Assembly: GCF_018141545.1 (NCBI RefSeq)
Contig: NZ_CP064356.1
Span: 1,811,001 to 1,875,000 of the forward strand
Direction: 5' to 3'
Source: Miltoncostaea oceani
GTDB lineage: Bacteria > Actinomycetota > Thermoleophilia > Miltoncostaeales > Miltoncostaeaceae
DNA: 64,000 nucleotides
The translations under genes were made by a program, and so were the position numbers. This document shows positions 32,631 through 40,832 of this stretch, piece after piece. The first letter of the stretch is position 1. Every line of letters starts with the position of its first letter. Below the pieces are notes generated by a model. That model made no database searches, was not told where the DNA came from, and saw only the letters and a list, made by a program, of their open reading frames with translations.

Positions 32631-34103
32631 TCAGGCGGCGCAGGTGCGGGCCTCCTGCAGGGCGTCGCGGCGCACGCCGAGCTGCCAGGCGCTGCCCCCG
32701 ACGGCGACGGACCGCTCGAGGTGGGCGACGGCCTCGTCGCAGCGGCCGAGGTCGATGAGCGCGCGGCCGGTGTTGTAGCGGGCGTTCCCCTCGTAGGGCG
32801 CGCCGGTGCCGGCGAGGGCGCGGAGGGCCTCCTCGGCGAGGGCGAGGCCCGCCGCGCTGTCGCCGTCCTCGAGGGCCGCCGTCGACCGGTCGGTGAGGGC
32901 GACGGCCTCGTCGGCCGTCGGCACCGCCCCGCCGTCGGCGGGGGCGGCGGGCCCGGGGTCGGGCTCCGGCTCGGGGGCGGGGGCGGGGGCGGCGGGGACC
33001 TCGCGGGTCACGGTCTCGACGACGGTGCGGGGGGGTTCGGCGGGGGCGGCGCCCGTGACGGTGCGGGTCGTGGTGCGGGTGACGAGGGCGTCCGCGTCCC
33101 CGTCGTCGCCACCGCCGGCGACCATGACGCCCGCGGCGGTCGCGCCGGCGATGAGGACGAGGGCGACGGCGGTGCCGGCGAGTCCCCGGGACCGGCGCCG
33201 CCGGCGGCCCTCCTCGATCCCGGCGCCGAGGAGGGGCTGGACGGCGGTGGCCCCGTCGGACGCCGCGGCGTCCCGCAGGGCCGCCGCGAACGACCGGGCC
33301 CGCGGGTACCGATCGGCGGGGTCCTTGGCGAGGCCCCGGGCGAGGACGGCGTCGACGGCGGCGGGCAGGTCGGGGCGGCGCGCCGTCGCGAGCGGGACGG
33401 GCTCGCCGACGTGGGCGGTGAGCTCCGCGATGCCGGTGCGCCCCGCGTAGGGGCGCTCCCCGGTGAGCAGCTCGAACGCGACGGCGGCGAGGGAGTAGAC
33501 GTCGCTGACCGCCGTGACGGGCTGCCCCTGCGCCTGCTCGGGGGAGGTGTAGCCCGAGCTGCCGAGGACGGTGCCGGTGGCCGTCAGGCCCGCCCCGGCG
33601 TCCTCGAGGAGGCGGGCGATGCCGAAGTCGGCGATCCGGATGGCGCCGTGCTCGTCGAGGAGCAGGTTCGCCGGCTTGACGTCGCGGTGGACGACCCCCG
33701 CGGCGTGGGCGGCGTCGAGGGCCTCCGCGGCCTGGGCGACCCAGTCGACCGCCTGGGCCGGCGTGGGCCGGCCGTGCGCGAGGCGCTCCTCGAGGTTGCC
33801 GCCGGGGACGTACTCCATGACGAGGTAGGGGGCGCCGTCGTGCTCACCGACGTCGTAGATGGTCGCGACGTGGGGGTGGTGGATGCGGGCGGCCGACATG
33901 GCCTCGCGGCGGAAGCGGGCGCGGAAGACCTCGTCGGCGGCGCCGTCGGCGGTCTGGACCTTCACGGCCACGGTCCGCCCGAGGCGGTCGTCGTGGGCGC
34001 GGTAGACGGCGCCCATCCCACCGGTCCCGATCCTGACGGGGTCCCGGTAGCGGGCGGGCAGGACGCCGCGGGGGCGGTCGTCGGTGGGTGGCTCGGAGGT
34101 CAC
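32631..34103 (-). CDS. Ser/Thr protein kinase with extracytoplasmic TPR-like domain
   Basis: 490-residue Hanks-type membrane kinase. The kinase domain (about 20-275) has glycine loop GTGGMGAVYRA at 26-36, Lys48 (VAVK), catalytic HRDVKPANLL with Asp141, and DFG Asp159. A juxtamembrane stretch leads to one membrane helix (LAGTAVALVLIAGATAAGVM), a Pro/Glu/Ala-rich linker, and an outer domain with a TPR-like alpha-hairpin pair (AALEDGDSAAGLALAEEALRAL, ARYNTGRALIDLGRCDEAVAHLE). It lacks PASTA repeats. GTG 34103 is a best guess; the frame stays open to 34238 with low-complexity sequence. Confidence 0.9.
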   Translation of the reverse strand: MTSEPPTDDRPRGVLPARYRDPVRIGTGGMGAVYRAHDDRLGRTVAVKVQTADGAADEVFRARFRREAMSAARIHHPHVATIYDVGEHDGAPYLVMEYVPGGNLEERLAHGRPTPAQAVDWVAQAAEALDAAHAAGVVHRDVKPANLLLDEHGAIRIADFGIARLLEDAGAGLTATGTVLGSSGYTSPEQAQGQPVTAVSDVYSLAAVAFELLTGERPYAGRTGIAELTAHVGEPVPLATARRPDLPAAVDAVLARGLAKDPADRYPRARSFAAALRDAAASDGATAVQPLLGAGIEEGRRRRRSRGLAGTAVALVLIAGATAAGVMVAGGGDDGDADALVTRTTTRTVTGAAPAEPPRTVVETVTREVPAAPAPAPEPEPDPGPAAPADGGAVPTADEAVALTDRSTAALEDGDSAAGLALAEEALRALAGTGAPYEGNARYNTGRALIDLGRCDEAVAHLERSVAVGGSAWQLGVRRDALQEARTCAA

Positions 34104-34255
34104 GTGTGGGGGGCGGGGTGGGGGAGGACGCGGTGACCCGCCCCGGTCGACGTGCCCTCCGGGGCGCCGCCGGACACCTCCCCGGGGCTGCGGCGGGTGC
34201 GTTCGTGCAGCCCCAACGCCGGTTACGCACGTCGCCACGGGGGTATCCGTTGCTA

Positions 34256-34274
34256 CCGCCGATCGCGTCGGCGG
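34256..34274 (+). other. Leader hairpin before GT4 gene
   Basis: CCGCCGA, loop TCGCG, TCGGCGG, ending ten bases before the AGAGGAAGGA ribosome site. The 197-bp gap between the kinase and GT4 starts otherwise shows a possible TATCCG -10 near 34244 and nothing else definite. Confidence 0.35.
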
Positions 34275-34300
34275 GACCGGACCAGAGGAAGGACGCCGCC

Positions 34301-35419
34301 GTGCGCATCGGCCTGATCGCCCCTGCGTGGATACCCATCCCGCCCCCCGCCTACGGGGGCATCGAGCATGTCGTCGCGCTCCTCGCGGGCGGCCTCGCCC
34401 GCGCCGGGCACGAGGTGGTGCTGGTCGCCCCTCCCGGCTCGCAGGTGGACGGCGTCAGGGTCGTCGAGACGACCGATGAGCTCCCGCCCCGGATCGGCCT
34501 CTCGTGGGAGGAGGCCATGCACCTCCTGCCCGCGATGGGGGAGTTCGAGGGCTGCGACGTCGTCATCGACCACTCCGGGCCGTTCGGCGCCCACCTGGCC
34601 GCACATGCCGGCCCGGCCGCGTTCCACGTCGTCCACTGCCCGCTCGGGCTATCGGAGCGGGTGGTGTACGAGGGCCTCGCCGCGGCGGCCCCGGAGCTGC
34701 GCTTCATCGCGATCAGCGAGGCGCAGCGCCGATGCGCCCCGGCCCTGGCGTTCGCGGGTGTGTGCCACAACGCCCTCGATCCGTCCGCCCTGCCGTTCTC
34801 GGACGTCCCGGGTGACCACCTGGTCTTCCTCGGCCGCATCGCCCCGGGGAAGGGGCCGGGCGCGGCGATCGAGATCGCCCGGCGCCTCGACATGCCGCTC
34901 CTGATCGCGGCGAAGTGCCGCGAGGACGAGGAGATGGAGTACTTCGACCGGGTCGTCGCGCCCCACGTCGACGACGACCGGGTCCGGTACCTCGGCGAGC
35001 TGACCGGCGACGAGAAGTTCGCCCTGCTCGCCGGCGCCGCGGCGCTGGTCTTCCCGATCGACTGGGAGGAGCCGTTCGGCATGGTGATGATCGAGGCGAT
35101 GGCGTGCGGAACGCCCGTGCTCGCGACCCGGCGCGGCGCCGTCCCCGAGGTGGTGCTCGACGGTGAGACGGGCTTCGTCCGCGACGACGTCGACGGGCTC
35201 GTGGAGGCCGCGGCGTCCCTCGGCCGGATCGACCGCCGCCGGTGCCGGGCGCACGTCGAGGTGAGGTTCTCCGTCGAGCCCTTCATCCGGCGTTACGAGG
35301 AGGCGATCGGCACGGTGCATCACGCGGCCGTCCGCCACGCGGCCCACCGCTCCCTCCGTCCCCGGCCCCTACGGTCGCTCGACGCCGTCGACACCACCCG
35401 CGGGCTCGTCCGCCGCTGA
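34301..35419 (+). CDS. GT4 family glycosyltransferase
   Basis: 372-residue GT-B retaining glycosyltransferase. The N-terminal domain opens MRIGLIAPAWIPIPPPAYGGIEHVV. The C-terminal nucleotide-sugar site has FLGRIAPGKGPGAAIEIA and the E-x7-E pattern in EEPFGMVMIEAMACGTPV, followed by GAVPEVVLDGETGF. Donor and acceptor cannot be assigned. GTG 34301 follows AGAGGAAGGA. It is convergent with, and overlaps by 51 bases, the debranching-enzyme gene; this pairing suggests a shared carbohydrate pathway such as storage glucan or a compatible solute. Confidence 0.9.
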   Translation: MRIGLIAPAWIPIPPPAYGGIEHVVALLAGGLARAGHEVVLVAPPGSQVDGVRVVETTDELPPRIGLSWEEAMHLLPAMGEFEGCDVVIDHSGPFGAHLAAHAGPAAFHVVHCPLGLSERVVYEGLAAAAPELRFIAISEAQRRCAPALAFAGVCHNALDPSALPFSDVPGDHLVFLGRIAPGKGPGAAIEIARRLDMPLLIAAKCREDEEMEYFDRVVAPHVDDDRVRYLGELTGDEKFALLAGAAALVFPIDWEEPFGMVMIEAMACGTPVLATRRGAVPEVVLDGETGFVRDDVDGLVEAAASLGRIDRRRCRAHVEVRFSVEPFIRRYEEAIGTVHHAAVRHAAHRSLRPRPLRSLDAVDTTRGLVRR

Positions 35420-37585
35420 CGGGCGCGGCGGCGGCCACGGGAGGTCGTCGCCCGTCGTCCGGCGGCCCATGGTGGGGCGCGCCGCCAGCTCGACGGCGAT
35501 ACCGGCCGGCACCGACGCGAGGCGCGGTCCGCGGTGGGTCACGTCGACCGAGAGGACGCCGCCGGGGAACGTCATGCCGTGCACCTCGAGGGAGCGTAGG
35601 TTCGCCGGGAGGACGGGGTCGATGGTGATCCGGCCGTCGGGGATGTCGGGCTCGAGCCCGAGGAGCGTGGTCGCGAGAGCGAGGGGGACCCCCGCCGCCC
35701 ACGCCTGCGGGCGGCAGGCGTTGGGGTACGGGATCGGCACGTCGCCGGGCTCGCGGCGGTGGCCCCCGAACAGCTCGGGCAGCCGCCCGTCGAACGCCGT
35801 CGCGGCGTCGATCAGAGCACCCGCGAGGTCCACGGCAGCGCCGTGGAGGCCGTAGCGGCGCAGCCCCTCGCAGGCGATCGCCGTGTCGTGGGGCCAAACC
35901 GACCCCGCGTGGTAGGAGATGGGGTTGAAGCCCGCCATGTCCGACGAGAGCGTGCGGAGCCCCCACCCGCTGCTGAGCGCGGCGCCGCGGATGTGCGCGG
36001 CGACGTGGGCCGCCTGGGCGGGCGTGGGGACGTCGCACCACAGCAGGTGCCCCATGTTCGACGTGGCGGCCGGCACCGGCCGCTTCCGGCCGTCGAGGGC
36101 CAGCGCGAAGAAGCCGGGCGTCCCGCCCTCGCCCGGGACCCAGTACCGCTCCCGGATCGCCGCCCGGGTGCGCGCGGCCTCGTCGAGGAGGTCGGAGGCG
36201 GCGGCGTCGTCGCCGACCCACGCCAGGGTCCGGGCGAGCTCGACGCGGGCGCGGTACGCGTAGCCCTGGACCTCCACCATCGCGATCGGCCCCTCCGCGA
36301 GCGACCCGTCGGGGAACTGGACGGCGTTCTCGGAGTCCTTCCACGCCTGGTTGCCGAGGGAGCGGGCGCCGAGCGGCGCGTACTCGAGCAGGCCGTCGCC
36401 GTCCGGGTCGCCGGGACCCCGCATCCACGCGAGCGCCCGCCGGGCCGCGGGCAGCAGCGGCTCCACGGACCCCCGGTCGAGGCCCCAGCGCCGCGCCTCC
36501 CCCAGCATCATGAGGAACAGGGGCGTCGCGTCGACGCTGCCGTAGTAGGGGCGCTCGCCCCCCGCCGTCCCGCTGCCGAGCCAGTCGCGGCGGGTGAGGC
36601 GCACCTCGTGGAGGATCTTCCCGGGCTGTTCGTCGTTCTCGGGGTCGTCGCGCACGCCCTGGCGGGCGGCCAACCCGTGGAGCGTGTCGCGCAGGCCGTG
36701 CAGGTCGAAGGCGCGCGCCTGGTGACCCGCGATGAGGCTGTCGCGGCCGAAGAGGGCGACGAACCAGGGGATGCCGGCGGCGATCAGGCGGCGGCCCGGG
36801 TCGAGGGCGTCGGGGATGGCGAGCGTCGCGCGGTCGGCCGCGCCGTGTCGGCACGCGCGTCCGAAAGCGGGCGGATCGCTGCGGACGCCGGCGCTCGCGG
36901 GGGGGGCGGGGTACCCGGCGGGCTCCTCCGCCAGTTCGTCCCGGCCCCCCGACGCGCGGACCCGCAGCCGGACGGTGCGGGTCTCGCCGCCCGTGAGCTC
37001 GACGTCCCAGGACGCGCGGCCGGCGTCGAGCCGGTCGGGCGGCGGATCGAACCGCACCCGGGTCTCGAGCGCCAGCGAAGGGTCGGCGAAGCGCAGGCCC
37101 TCCTCGGCCGGAGTCGGCGGCGGCGCCGTCCGGGCGAGGTCCCCGCCGAGGCGGAGGCGGCGGACCTCGAAGATGTCGGCGAAGTCGCAGTCGACGTCGA
37201 TCATGAGCTCGAGGCGTGCCCGTCCCGCTCCCCAGAGCCGCAGCACGAAGCTCTCGTCCATCCCGTCGGGCGAGACGGTGCGGCGGCGCTCGATCTCGAG
37301 GGGCGCGTCGGGGCCGAGGCCCTCGACGTTGCAATACGAGTGGAACCGGGCCGTGGTCGGTGAGGACACCGCCGCCACCAGGTGCGTCGGCCGCCGCCCC
37401 GACACCCGGGTCTCGAGGCGGCTGAGGTGGCGGGTGTCGCGCACGAGGAGACCCGACGCCCCGTCTCCCATGGCCCCCGACGCGTCCGAGAGCGCGAAGC
37501 TCAGCCCGTTCACGAGCGTCACGGGGTCGGAGGAGACCGCCCCGCCCGCGGCCGGGCCCGTCCACGGCTCCGCCGGACCCGTCAC
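35369..37585 (-). CDS. Glycogen-debranching-type amylo-alpha-1,6-glucosidase
   Basis: 738 residues. The N-terminal GDE_N_bis-like beta domain (about 20-210) contains LVNGLSFALSDASGAM, LLVRDTRHLSRLETR and IERRRTVSPDGMDESFVLRL. The C-terminal (alpha/alpha)6 catalytic barrel contains AAGIPWFVALFGRDSLIAGHQ, KILHEVRLTR, YYGSVDATPLFLMMLGEA, DSENAVQFPDG and VWPHDTAIACEGLRRYG. It hydrolyses alpha-linked glucosides, possibly alpha-1,6 branches or a small glucoside; not proven. The GTG start overlaps the stop of a 24-codon leader ORF, implying translational coupling. Confidence 0.9.
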   Translation of the reverse strand: MTGPAEPWTGPAAGGAVSSDPVTLVNGLSFALSDASGAMGDGASGLLVRDTRHLSRLETRVSGRRPTHLVAAVSSPTTARFHSYCNVEGLGPDAPLEIERRRTVSPDGMDESFVLRLWGAGRARLELMIDVDCDFADIFEVRRLRLGGDLARTAPPPTPAEEGLRFADPSLALETRVRFDPPPDRLDAGRASWDVELTGGETRTVRLRVRASGGRDELAEEPAGYPAPPASAGVRSDPPAFGRACRHGAADRATLAIPDALDPGRRLIAAGIPWFVALFGRDSLIAGHQARAFDLHGLRDTLHGLAARQGVRDDPENDEQPGKILHEVRLTRRDWLGSGTAGGERPYYGSVDATPLFLMMLGEARRWGLDRGSVEPLLPAARRALAWMRGPGDPDGDGLLEYAPLGARSLGNQAWKDSENAVQFPDGSLAEGPIAMVEVQGYAYRARVELARTLAWVGDDAAASDLLDEAARTRAAIRERYWVPGEGGTPGFFALALDGRKRPVPAATSNMGHLLWCDVPTPAQAAHVAAHIRGAALSSGWGLRTLSSDMAGFNPISYHAGSVWPHDTAIACEGLRRYGLHGAAVDLAGALIDAATAFDGRLPELFGGHRREPGDVPIPYPNACRPQAWAAGVPLALATTLLGLEPDIPDGRITIDPVLPANLRSLEVHGMTFPGGVLSVDVTHRGPRLASVPAGIAVELAARPTMGRRTTGDDLPWPPPRPSAADEPAGGVDGVERP

Positions 37586-37656
37586 CGGTCACCCCCCGGC
37601 CGCCGGGCGGACGAGGCGACCGGGTATCCCGCCGCGCACGTCACGGACAGCGTCAT
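37582..37656 (-). CDS. 24-codon leaderless leader ORF coupled to debranching-enzyme gene
   Basis: ATG 37656 starts exactly six bases after a TACGGT hexamer, the same geometry as the leaderless genes of this window. It reads 24 codons, MTLSVTCAAG through ARRPGGDR, and stops with a TGA (37584-37582) that overlaps the GTG of the next gene. The position at the mRNA 5' end and the GTGA overlap suggest it delivers ribosomes to the debranching-enzyme start, or acts as a regulatory leader peptide. The tail has ARRPGG, which might slow ribosomes. The peptide itself matches nothing I know. Confidence 0.6.
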   Translation of the reverse strand: MTLSVTCAAGYPVASSARRPGGDR

Positions 37657-37662
37657 GGCCCG

Positions 37663-37668
37663 ACCGTA
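37663..37668 (-). promoter_or_regulatory. -10 hexamer TACGGT of leader ORF / debranching-enzyme operon
   Basis: TACGGT, six bases, ATG 37656 on the minus strand. Confidence 0.6.
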
Positions 37669-37778
37669 CCCGGGGCGGCGGCCGGATGCCCGGGCCGCCG
37701 GTTCCCCGGTCCCACGTGGAGGAGGACGCGGGACGGCGACGGGACCGCAGCGCAGACGGCCCGGCCCCGTCGCGGCGA

Positions 37779-38372
37779 TCAGCACACGACGGTGAGGTGG
37801 ACGGGCGCGTCCTCGCTGTTGGCGGGGTTCGAGGCCTGCCAGACCCGGACGGTGACGACCGCCGGGTCGGCGGGGTCGATGCCGACGGTCGGCACCCGGT
37901 CGAAGAGGACGGTGTCCCCGGGCGCGACGACGGCGATCGTGGCGGAGACGGCGCAGGCGACGACGCTGCGGTCGAACGCGACGCGGTAGCGCCCGAACGC
38001 CGTCCGGGCGGCGGCGGTCGCGCCGCGGCCGCGGGCGAGGGTCCCGTCGGGGGCGACGACCGCCCACCGCGGCTGCCGTTCGCGCAGGTCCGCGGAGAGG
38101 TCGGACGCCCGCCACCCGAGGGGCTTGGCGGGGGTTCGCGGCACGGGGCGGACCGGTCCGAGGAGCTTCAGGCTCTCGTTCGCCCGGCGCACGGCGGCCT
38201 GCGAGATCCGCTGGTTGACGGCGAGCTGCTGCGCCGACACCGTCACCGGCCGCGCCGCCTGACCGGACGCCTCGTCGGTGGCCTGCCCGGCGACCAGGAC
38301 ACCCCCGATCCCGAGCACCGCCCCCGCGCCCGCCGCCAGCCACACGCGGCCCACCCGTCCTGTCGTCGCCAT
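37779..38372 (-). CDS. Unknown membrane-anchored or secreted protein
   Basis: 197 residues. An N-terminal hydrophobic helix after a basic start (VWLAAGAGAVLGIGGVLVAG) is either signal anchor or signal peptide. A helical stretch (VSAQQLAVNQRISQAAVRRANESLKLLG) follows, then a strand-rich domain with two cysteines (VVACAVSAT and the C-terminal LTVVC) that may pair. GGGGAGGG sets ATG 38372. No family recognised. Confidence 0.7.
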   Translation of the reverse strand: MATTGRVGRVWLAAGAGAVLGIGGVLVAGQATDEASGQAARPVTVSAQQLAVNQRISQAAVRRANESLKLLGPVRPVPRTPAKPLGWRASDLSADLRERQPRWAVVAPDGTLARGRGATAAARTAFGRYRVAFDRSVVACAVSATIAVVAPGDTVLFDRVPTVGIDPADPAVVTVRVWQASNPANSEDAPVHLTVVC

Positions 38373-38435
38373 CGCGCCCTCCCCGTTTCGCCGATGCGGA
38401 CAGGGTCGACGGTATGTCGGCCGCCACCCCCGCGG

Positions 38436-38452
38436 CCACCGGGGCCCGGTGG
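38436..38452 (-). terminator. Hairpin after TetR gene
   Basis: CCACCGGG and CCCGGTGG around a single G, 16 bases past the TetR stop. Confidence 0.4.
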
Positions 38453-38468
38453 TACCGGCGGTTCCGCG

Positions 38469-39017
38469 TCAGGCGCCGTCGAGCGTGGCGAGGAAGGCGG
38501 CGAACGCCCGGTCGGTGCGCGAGGTGTCGCCGGTGGCGTCGAGGTCCATGAGAAGGCCGCGGATCACGGCGAGCGCGACGGTCGCCATCTCGGGCCGGCC
38601 GATGCTGCGCATGCCGTCCTCGAGCGGCGCGAGCCAGTCGGTCGTCGCCGTCCGCCGGAACCCGGGCCAGAGCGGCTCCCCCGCGGAGTCGTGCAGCCGG
38701 CCGAACATCCTCAGGTACGGCGCGCCCTCCGGACCGGAGATCGCCGGCCACGCACGGGCCAGCGTCATGGGGTATGGCTCGCCGGGCCGCGGGCGGATGA
38801 GGTCGGTGAACGCCGCGACCTGGCGCCGGCGGGCCTCCCGGAGGATCTCCCGGAGCAGGCCGTCCCGGGTCTCGAAGTGGTAGATCAGCATCCGGGTCGA
38901 GGTGCCCGCGGCGGCCGCGAGCGGGGCGAGCCGGTCGGGGAGGCCGTGGGCGAGCGCGTGGTCGGTGCACGCGTGGAGGATCCGCTCCCGGATCTGCGGT
39001 TGGCGCTGCCGTCCCAC
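38469..39017 (-). CDS. TetR family transcriptional regulator
   Basis: 182 residues. The N-terminal helix-turn-helix spans about 8-52 (IRERILHACTDHALAHGL, then RLAPLAAAAGTSTRMLIYHFETRDGLLREIL). The recognition-helix sequence STRMLIYHFETRDGL is typical of the family. The C-terminal helical domain would bind a ligand and dimerise. GTG 39017 is the start. It is divergent from the alpha/beta hydrolase at 39095, and a palindrome lies between them; that hydrolase is its likely target. Confidence 0.88.
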   Translation of the reverse strand: MGRQRQPQIRERILHACTDHALAHGLPDRLAPLAAAAGTSTRMLIYHFETRDGLLREILREARRRQVAAFTDLIRPRPGEPYPMTLARAWPAISGPEGAPYLRMFGRLHDSAGEPLWPGFRRTATTDWLAPLEDGMRSIGRPEMATVALAVIRGLLMDLDATGDTSRTDRAFAAFLATLDGA

Positions 39018-39031
39018 AACTCGACTTTTTC

Positions 39032-39056
39032 ACGTAACGACCGGTACGTCTAGCAT
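39032..39056. promoter_or_regulatory. TetR-type operator and hydrolase -10
   Basis: ACGTAACGACCGGTACGT (39032-39049) is an imperfect palindrome with perfect five-base outer arms ACGTA/TACGT. It is followed after one base by TAGCAT (39051-39056), a -10 for the plus-strand hydrolase. A TTTTCA at 39027-39032 could be the -35, which would place the operator in the spacer. Confidence 0.55.
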
Positions 39057-39094
39057 CCCGTCCGACGGGTCGGTCACACCATGGGGGTCGGGGG

Positions 39095-39790
39095 ATGAGG
39101 GTGGTCTTCGTGCACGGGGCGTGCGTCAGGGACGGGGAGTGGTGGTGGCATCGGACCGCCGCCCTCCTGGCGGAGCGGGGCGTCGCGAGCGTGGCGCCGG
39201 GCCTGCCGAGCTGCGGCGAGGCGGGTGGGCCGGTGGGGGCGGGCGGTCCGGGCCTCGACGAGGACGTCGCCGCGGTGCGCAGGGTGCTGACCGCCGGCGA
39301 CGAGCCGACGGTCGTGGTCGCCCACAGCTACGGCGGCATCGTCACCGCCGAGGCGGCGGCGGGCGTCGACGCCGTGCGCCACCTGCTGCTGGTGTCGAGT
39401 TACCTCCCGGAGGTGGGGGAGGGCCTGTCCTCCTTCGGCGGTGAGGCACCCGCCCCGTTCCTCGACGTCGATCCGGAGGGCGGGACGTTCACCGTTCGGC
39501 CGGAGTCCGTGGCCGGGACGTTCCTCCAGGACTGCGACGCGGAGATCCAGCGCGGGGCCGTGGACCGGACGGCACGGCAGAGCCTGGCGGTCCTCGGGCA
39601 GCCGGTCCGGTCCGCGGCGTGGCACGACCTGCCCTCGACGTACCTCGTCTGCGCGGATGACCGGGGCACCCCGGCCCACCGCCAACGGGAGTTCGCGCGC
39701 CGCGCCGGCGCCGTCGTGGAGATCGACGCCGGCCACCACCCGTTCCTCTCCCGGCCCGCAGCCGTCCGGGACCTGATCCTGGGTCTCTGA
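39095..39790 (+). CDS. Alpha/beta hydrolase under TetR control
   Basis: 231-residue hydrolase of the EstA/salicylate-esterase-like branch: FVHGACVRDGEWWW, nucleophile elbow AHSYGG (Ser near residue 77), TYLVCADDRGTP and the late His in DAGHHPFLSRP. ATG 39095 is set by GGGGTCGGGG. The leader also holds a five-codon ORF starting at 39081 whose TGA overlaps this ATG. Divergent TetR gene and operator suggest induction by a small molecule. Confidence 0.86.
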   Translation: MRVVFVHGACVRDGEWWWHRTAALLAERGVASVAPGLPSCGEAGGPVGAGGPGLDEDVAAVRRVLTAGDEPTVVVAHSYGGIVTAEAAAGVDAVRHLLLVSSYLPEVGEGLSSFGGEAPAPFLDVDPEGGTFTVRPESVAGTFLQDCDAEIQRGAVDRTARQSLAVLGQPVRSAAWHDLPSTYLVCADDRGTPAHRQREFARRAGAVVEIDAGHHPFLSRPAAVRDLILGL

Positions 39791-39832
39791 ACGAACGGGC
39801 CGACGCGCCGCCGGGACGCACGCCGGGACCGA

Positions 39833-39917
39833 TGGGGACGGTGGGAGTCGAACCCACACGGGGGTTTCCCCCCAGCGGTGTTTGAGACCGCCGCGTCTAC
39901 CGTTCCGCCACGTCCCC
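39833..39917 (-). tRNA. tRNA-Leu, anticodon CAA
   Basis: 85-nt class II tRNA on the minus strand. The acceptor GGGGACG pairs with CGTCCCC and the discriminator is A. The anticodon stem GCGGT/ACCGC holds loop CTCAAAC with anticodon CAA (39884-39882), which reads UUG. A long variable arm (GGGGG AAA CCCCC) and T arm GTGGG-TTCGACT-CCCAC follow. The 3' CCA is not encoded. Confidence 0.96.
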
Positions 39918-39927
39918 CGCGGCGAGT

Positions 39928-40830
39928 CTAGTGCGCGGCCCCCGGCGCCTCGACGCGCTTCTCGAACCAGTGGTGCGCGTAGGGCTCGTCGTTGAAGCGT
40001 GGCACCTCCGTCCAGCCGGCGGACCGGTAGAGCGCGATCGCCTCGGTGAGCGTCTCGTTGGTCTCGAGGCGGAGGACCCGCGCCCCGGCCTCCGCCGCCG
40101 CTGACTCGACCGCCGCCAGCAGGCGGCGTCCGATGCCGAGGCCTCTGGCGTCGCCGGCGACCCACATGCGCTTCACCTCCGCCGGCTCGTCGCCGTGGAG
40201 CTTCAGCGCGGCGCAGCCGAGGGGGCGCCCCGCCAGGGACGCGAGGACGAGGAGCCCCCGGGGCGGCCGGAGGTCGTCGTCGTGGGCGGGGAGGCTCGCC
40301 GCGGGGTCGAAGCCCCCGGGGAACCGGCCGTCGAGCTCCGCCGCGTACGCCGCGACGCACGCGCGGGCCCCGGGGTCGGCGGGGTCCGCCGGCCCGACGT
40401 CGACCATCCCGGCCCGCAGCAGGCGCTCCACCTCGGCCATCGCCGCGATCAGCCGCCGCCGCTGCGCGGGGGGGAGGGGCTCCAGCAGCGACGCCGCCTG
40501 CGCGTCGCTGCGCCCGTCGAGCAGGGCGCGCTCCCGTCGCCCCTCCGCCGTGAGGTGGGCCCGCCGGACGCGCCGGTCCGGCGTCCCCGGGCCGACGCGC
40601 ACCAGCCCCTCGCGGGTGAGTGAGCGCAGCAGGCGGCTCAGGTACCCCGAGTCGAGCCCGAGGCCCGCGCGGAGGTCACGGACGTCGCGCCCGCCCTCGC
40701 CGATCTCCCACAGCACCCGCGACGCGCCCAGCGGCCGGTCGCGGGAGAGCGCGCGGTCGTCCAGCGCGCCGACCCGCTGCGTGACGGTCCGGGTGAACCG
40801 GCGGACCGTGTCGATCGCCGCGTCATCCAT
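39928..40830 (-). CDS. MarR family regulator fused to GNAT acetyltransferase
   Basis: 300 residues. The MarR winged helix (about 1-145) contains LWEIGEGGRDVRDLRAGLGLDSGYLSRLLRSLTREGLV. The GNAT domain (about 155-300) has the acetyl-CoA loop RGLGIGRRLLAAV, VLRLETNETLTEAIALYRSAGW and a terminal VPRFNDEPYAHHWFEK. Such MarR-GNAT fusions are known; the acetylated substrate may also be the sensed ligand. ATG 40830 lies six bases from a TAAGGT hexamer that is buried in a 16-bp palindrome, so autorepression is likely. Confidence 0.9.
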   Translation of the reverse strand: MDDAAIDTVRRFTRTVTQRVGALDDRALSRDRPLGASRVLWEIGEGGRDVRDLRAGLGLDSGYLSRLLRSLTREGLVRVGPGTPDRRVRRAHLTAEGRRERALLDGRSDAQAASLLEPLPPAQRRRLIAAMAEVERLLRAGMVDVGPADPADPGARACVAAYAAELDGRFPGGFDPAASLPAHDDDLRPPRGLLVLASLAGRPLGCAALKLHGDEPAEVKRMWVAGDARGLGIGRRLLAAVESAAAEAGARVLRLETNETLTEAIALYRSAGWTEVPRFNDEPYAHHWFEKRVEAPGAAH

Positions 40831-40832
40831 CG

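Noticed and set aside
34104-34238. N-terminal extension of the Ser/Thr kinase to GTG 34238
   Set aside because: The extra 45 residues are Pro/Arg/Gly-rich and lie outside the kinase domain. The upstream hexamer ACGGAT lacks the key A of a -10 element.
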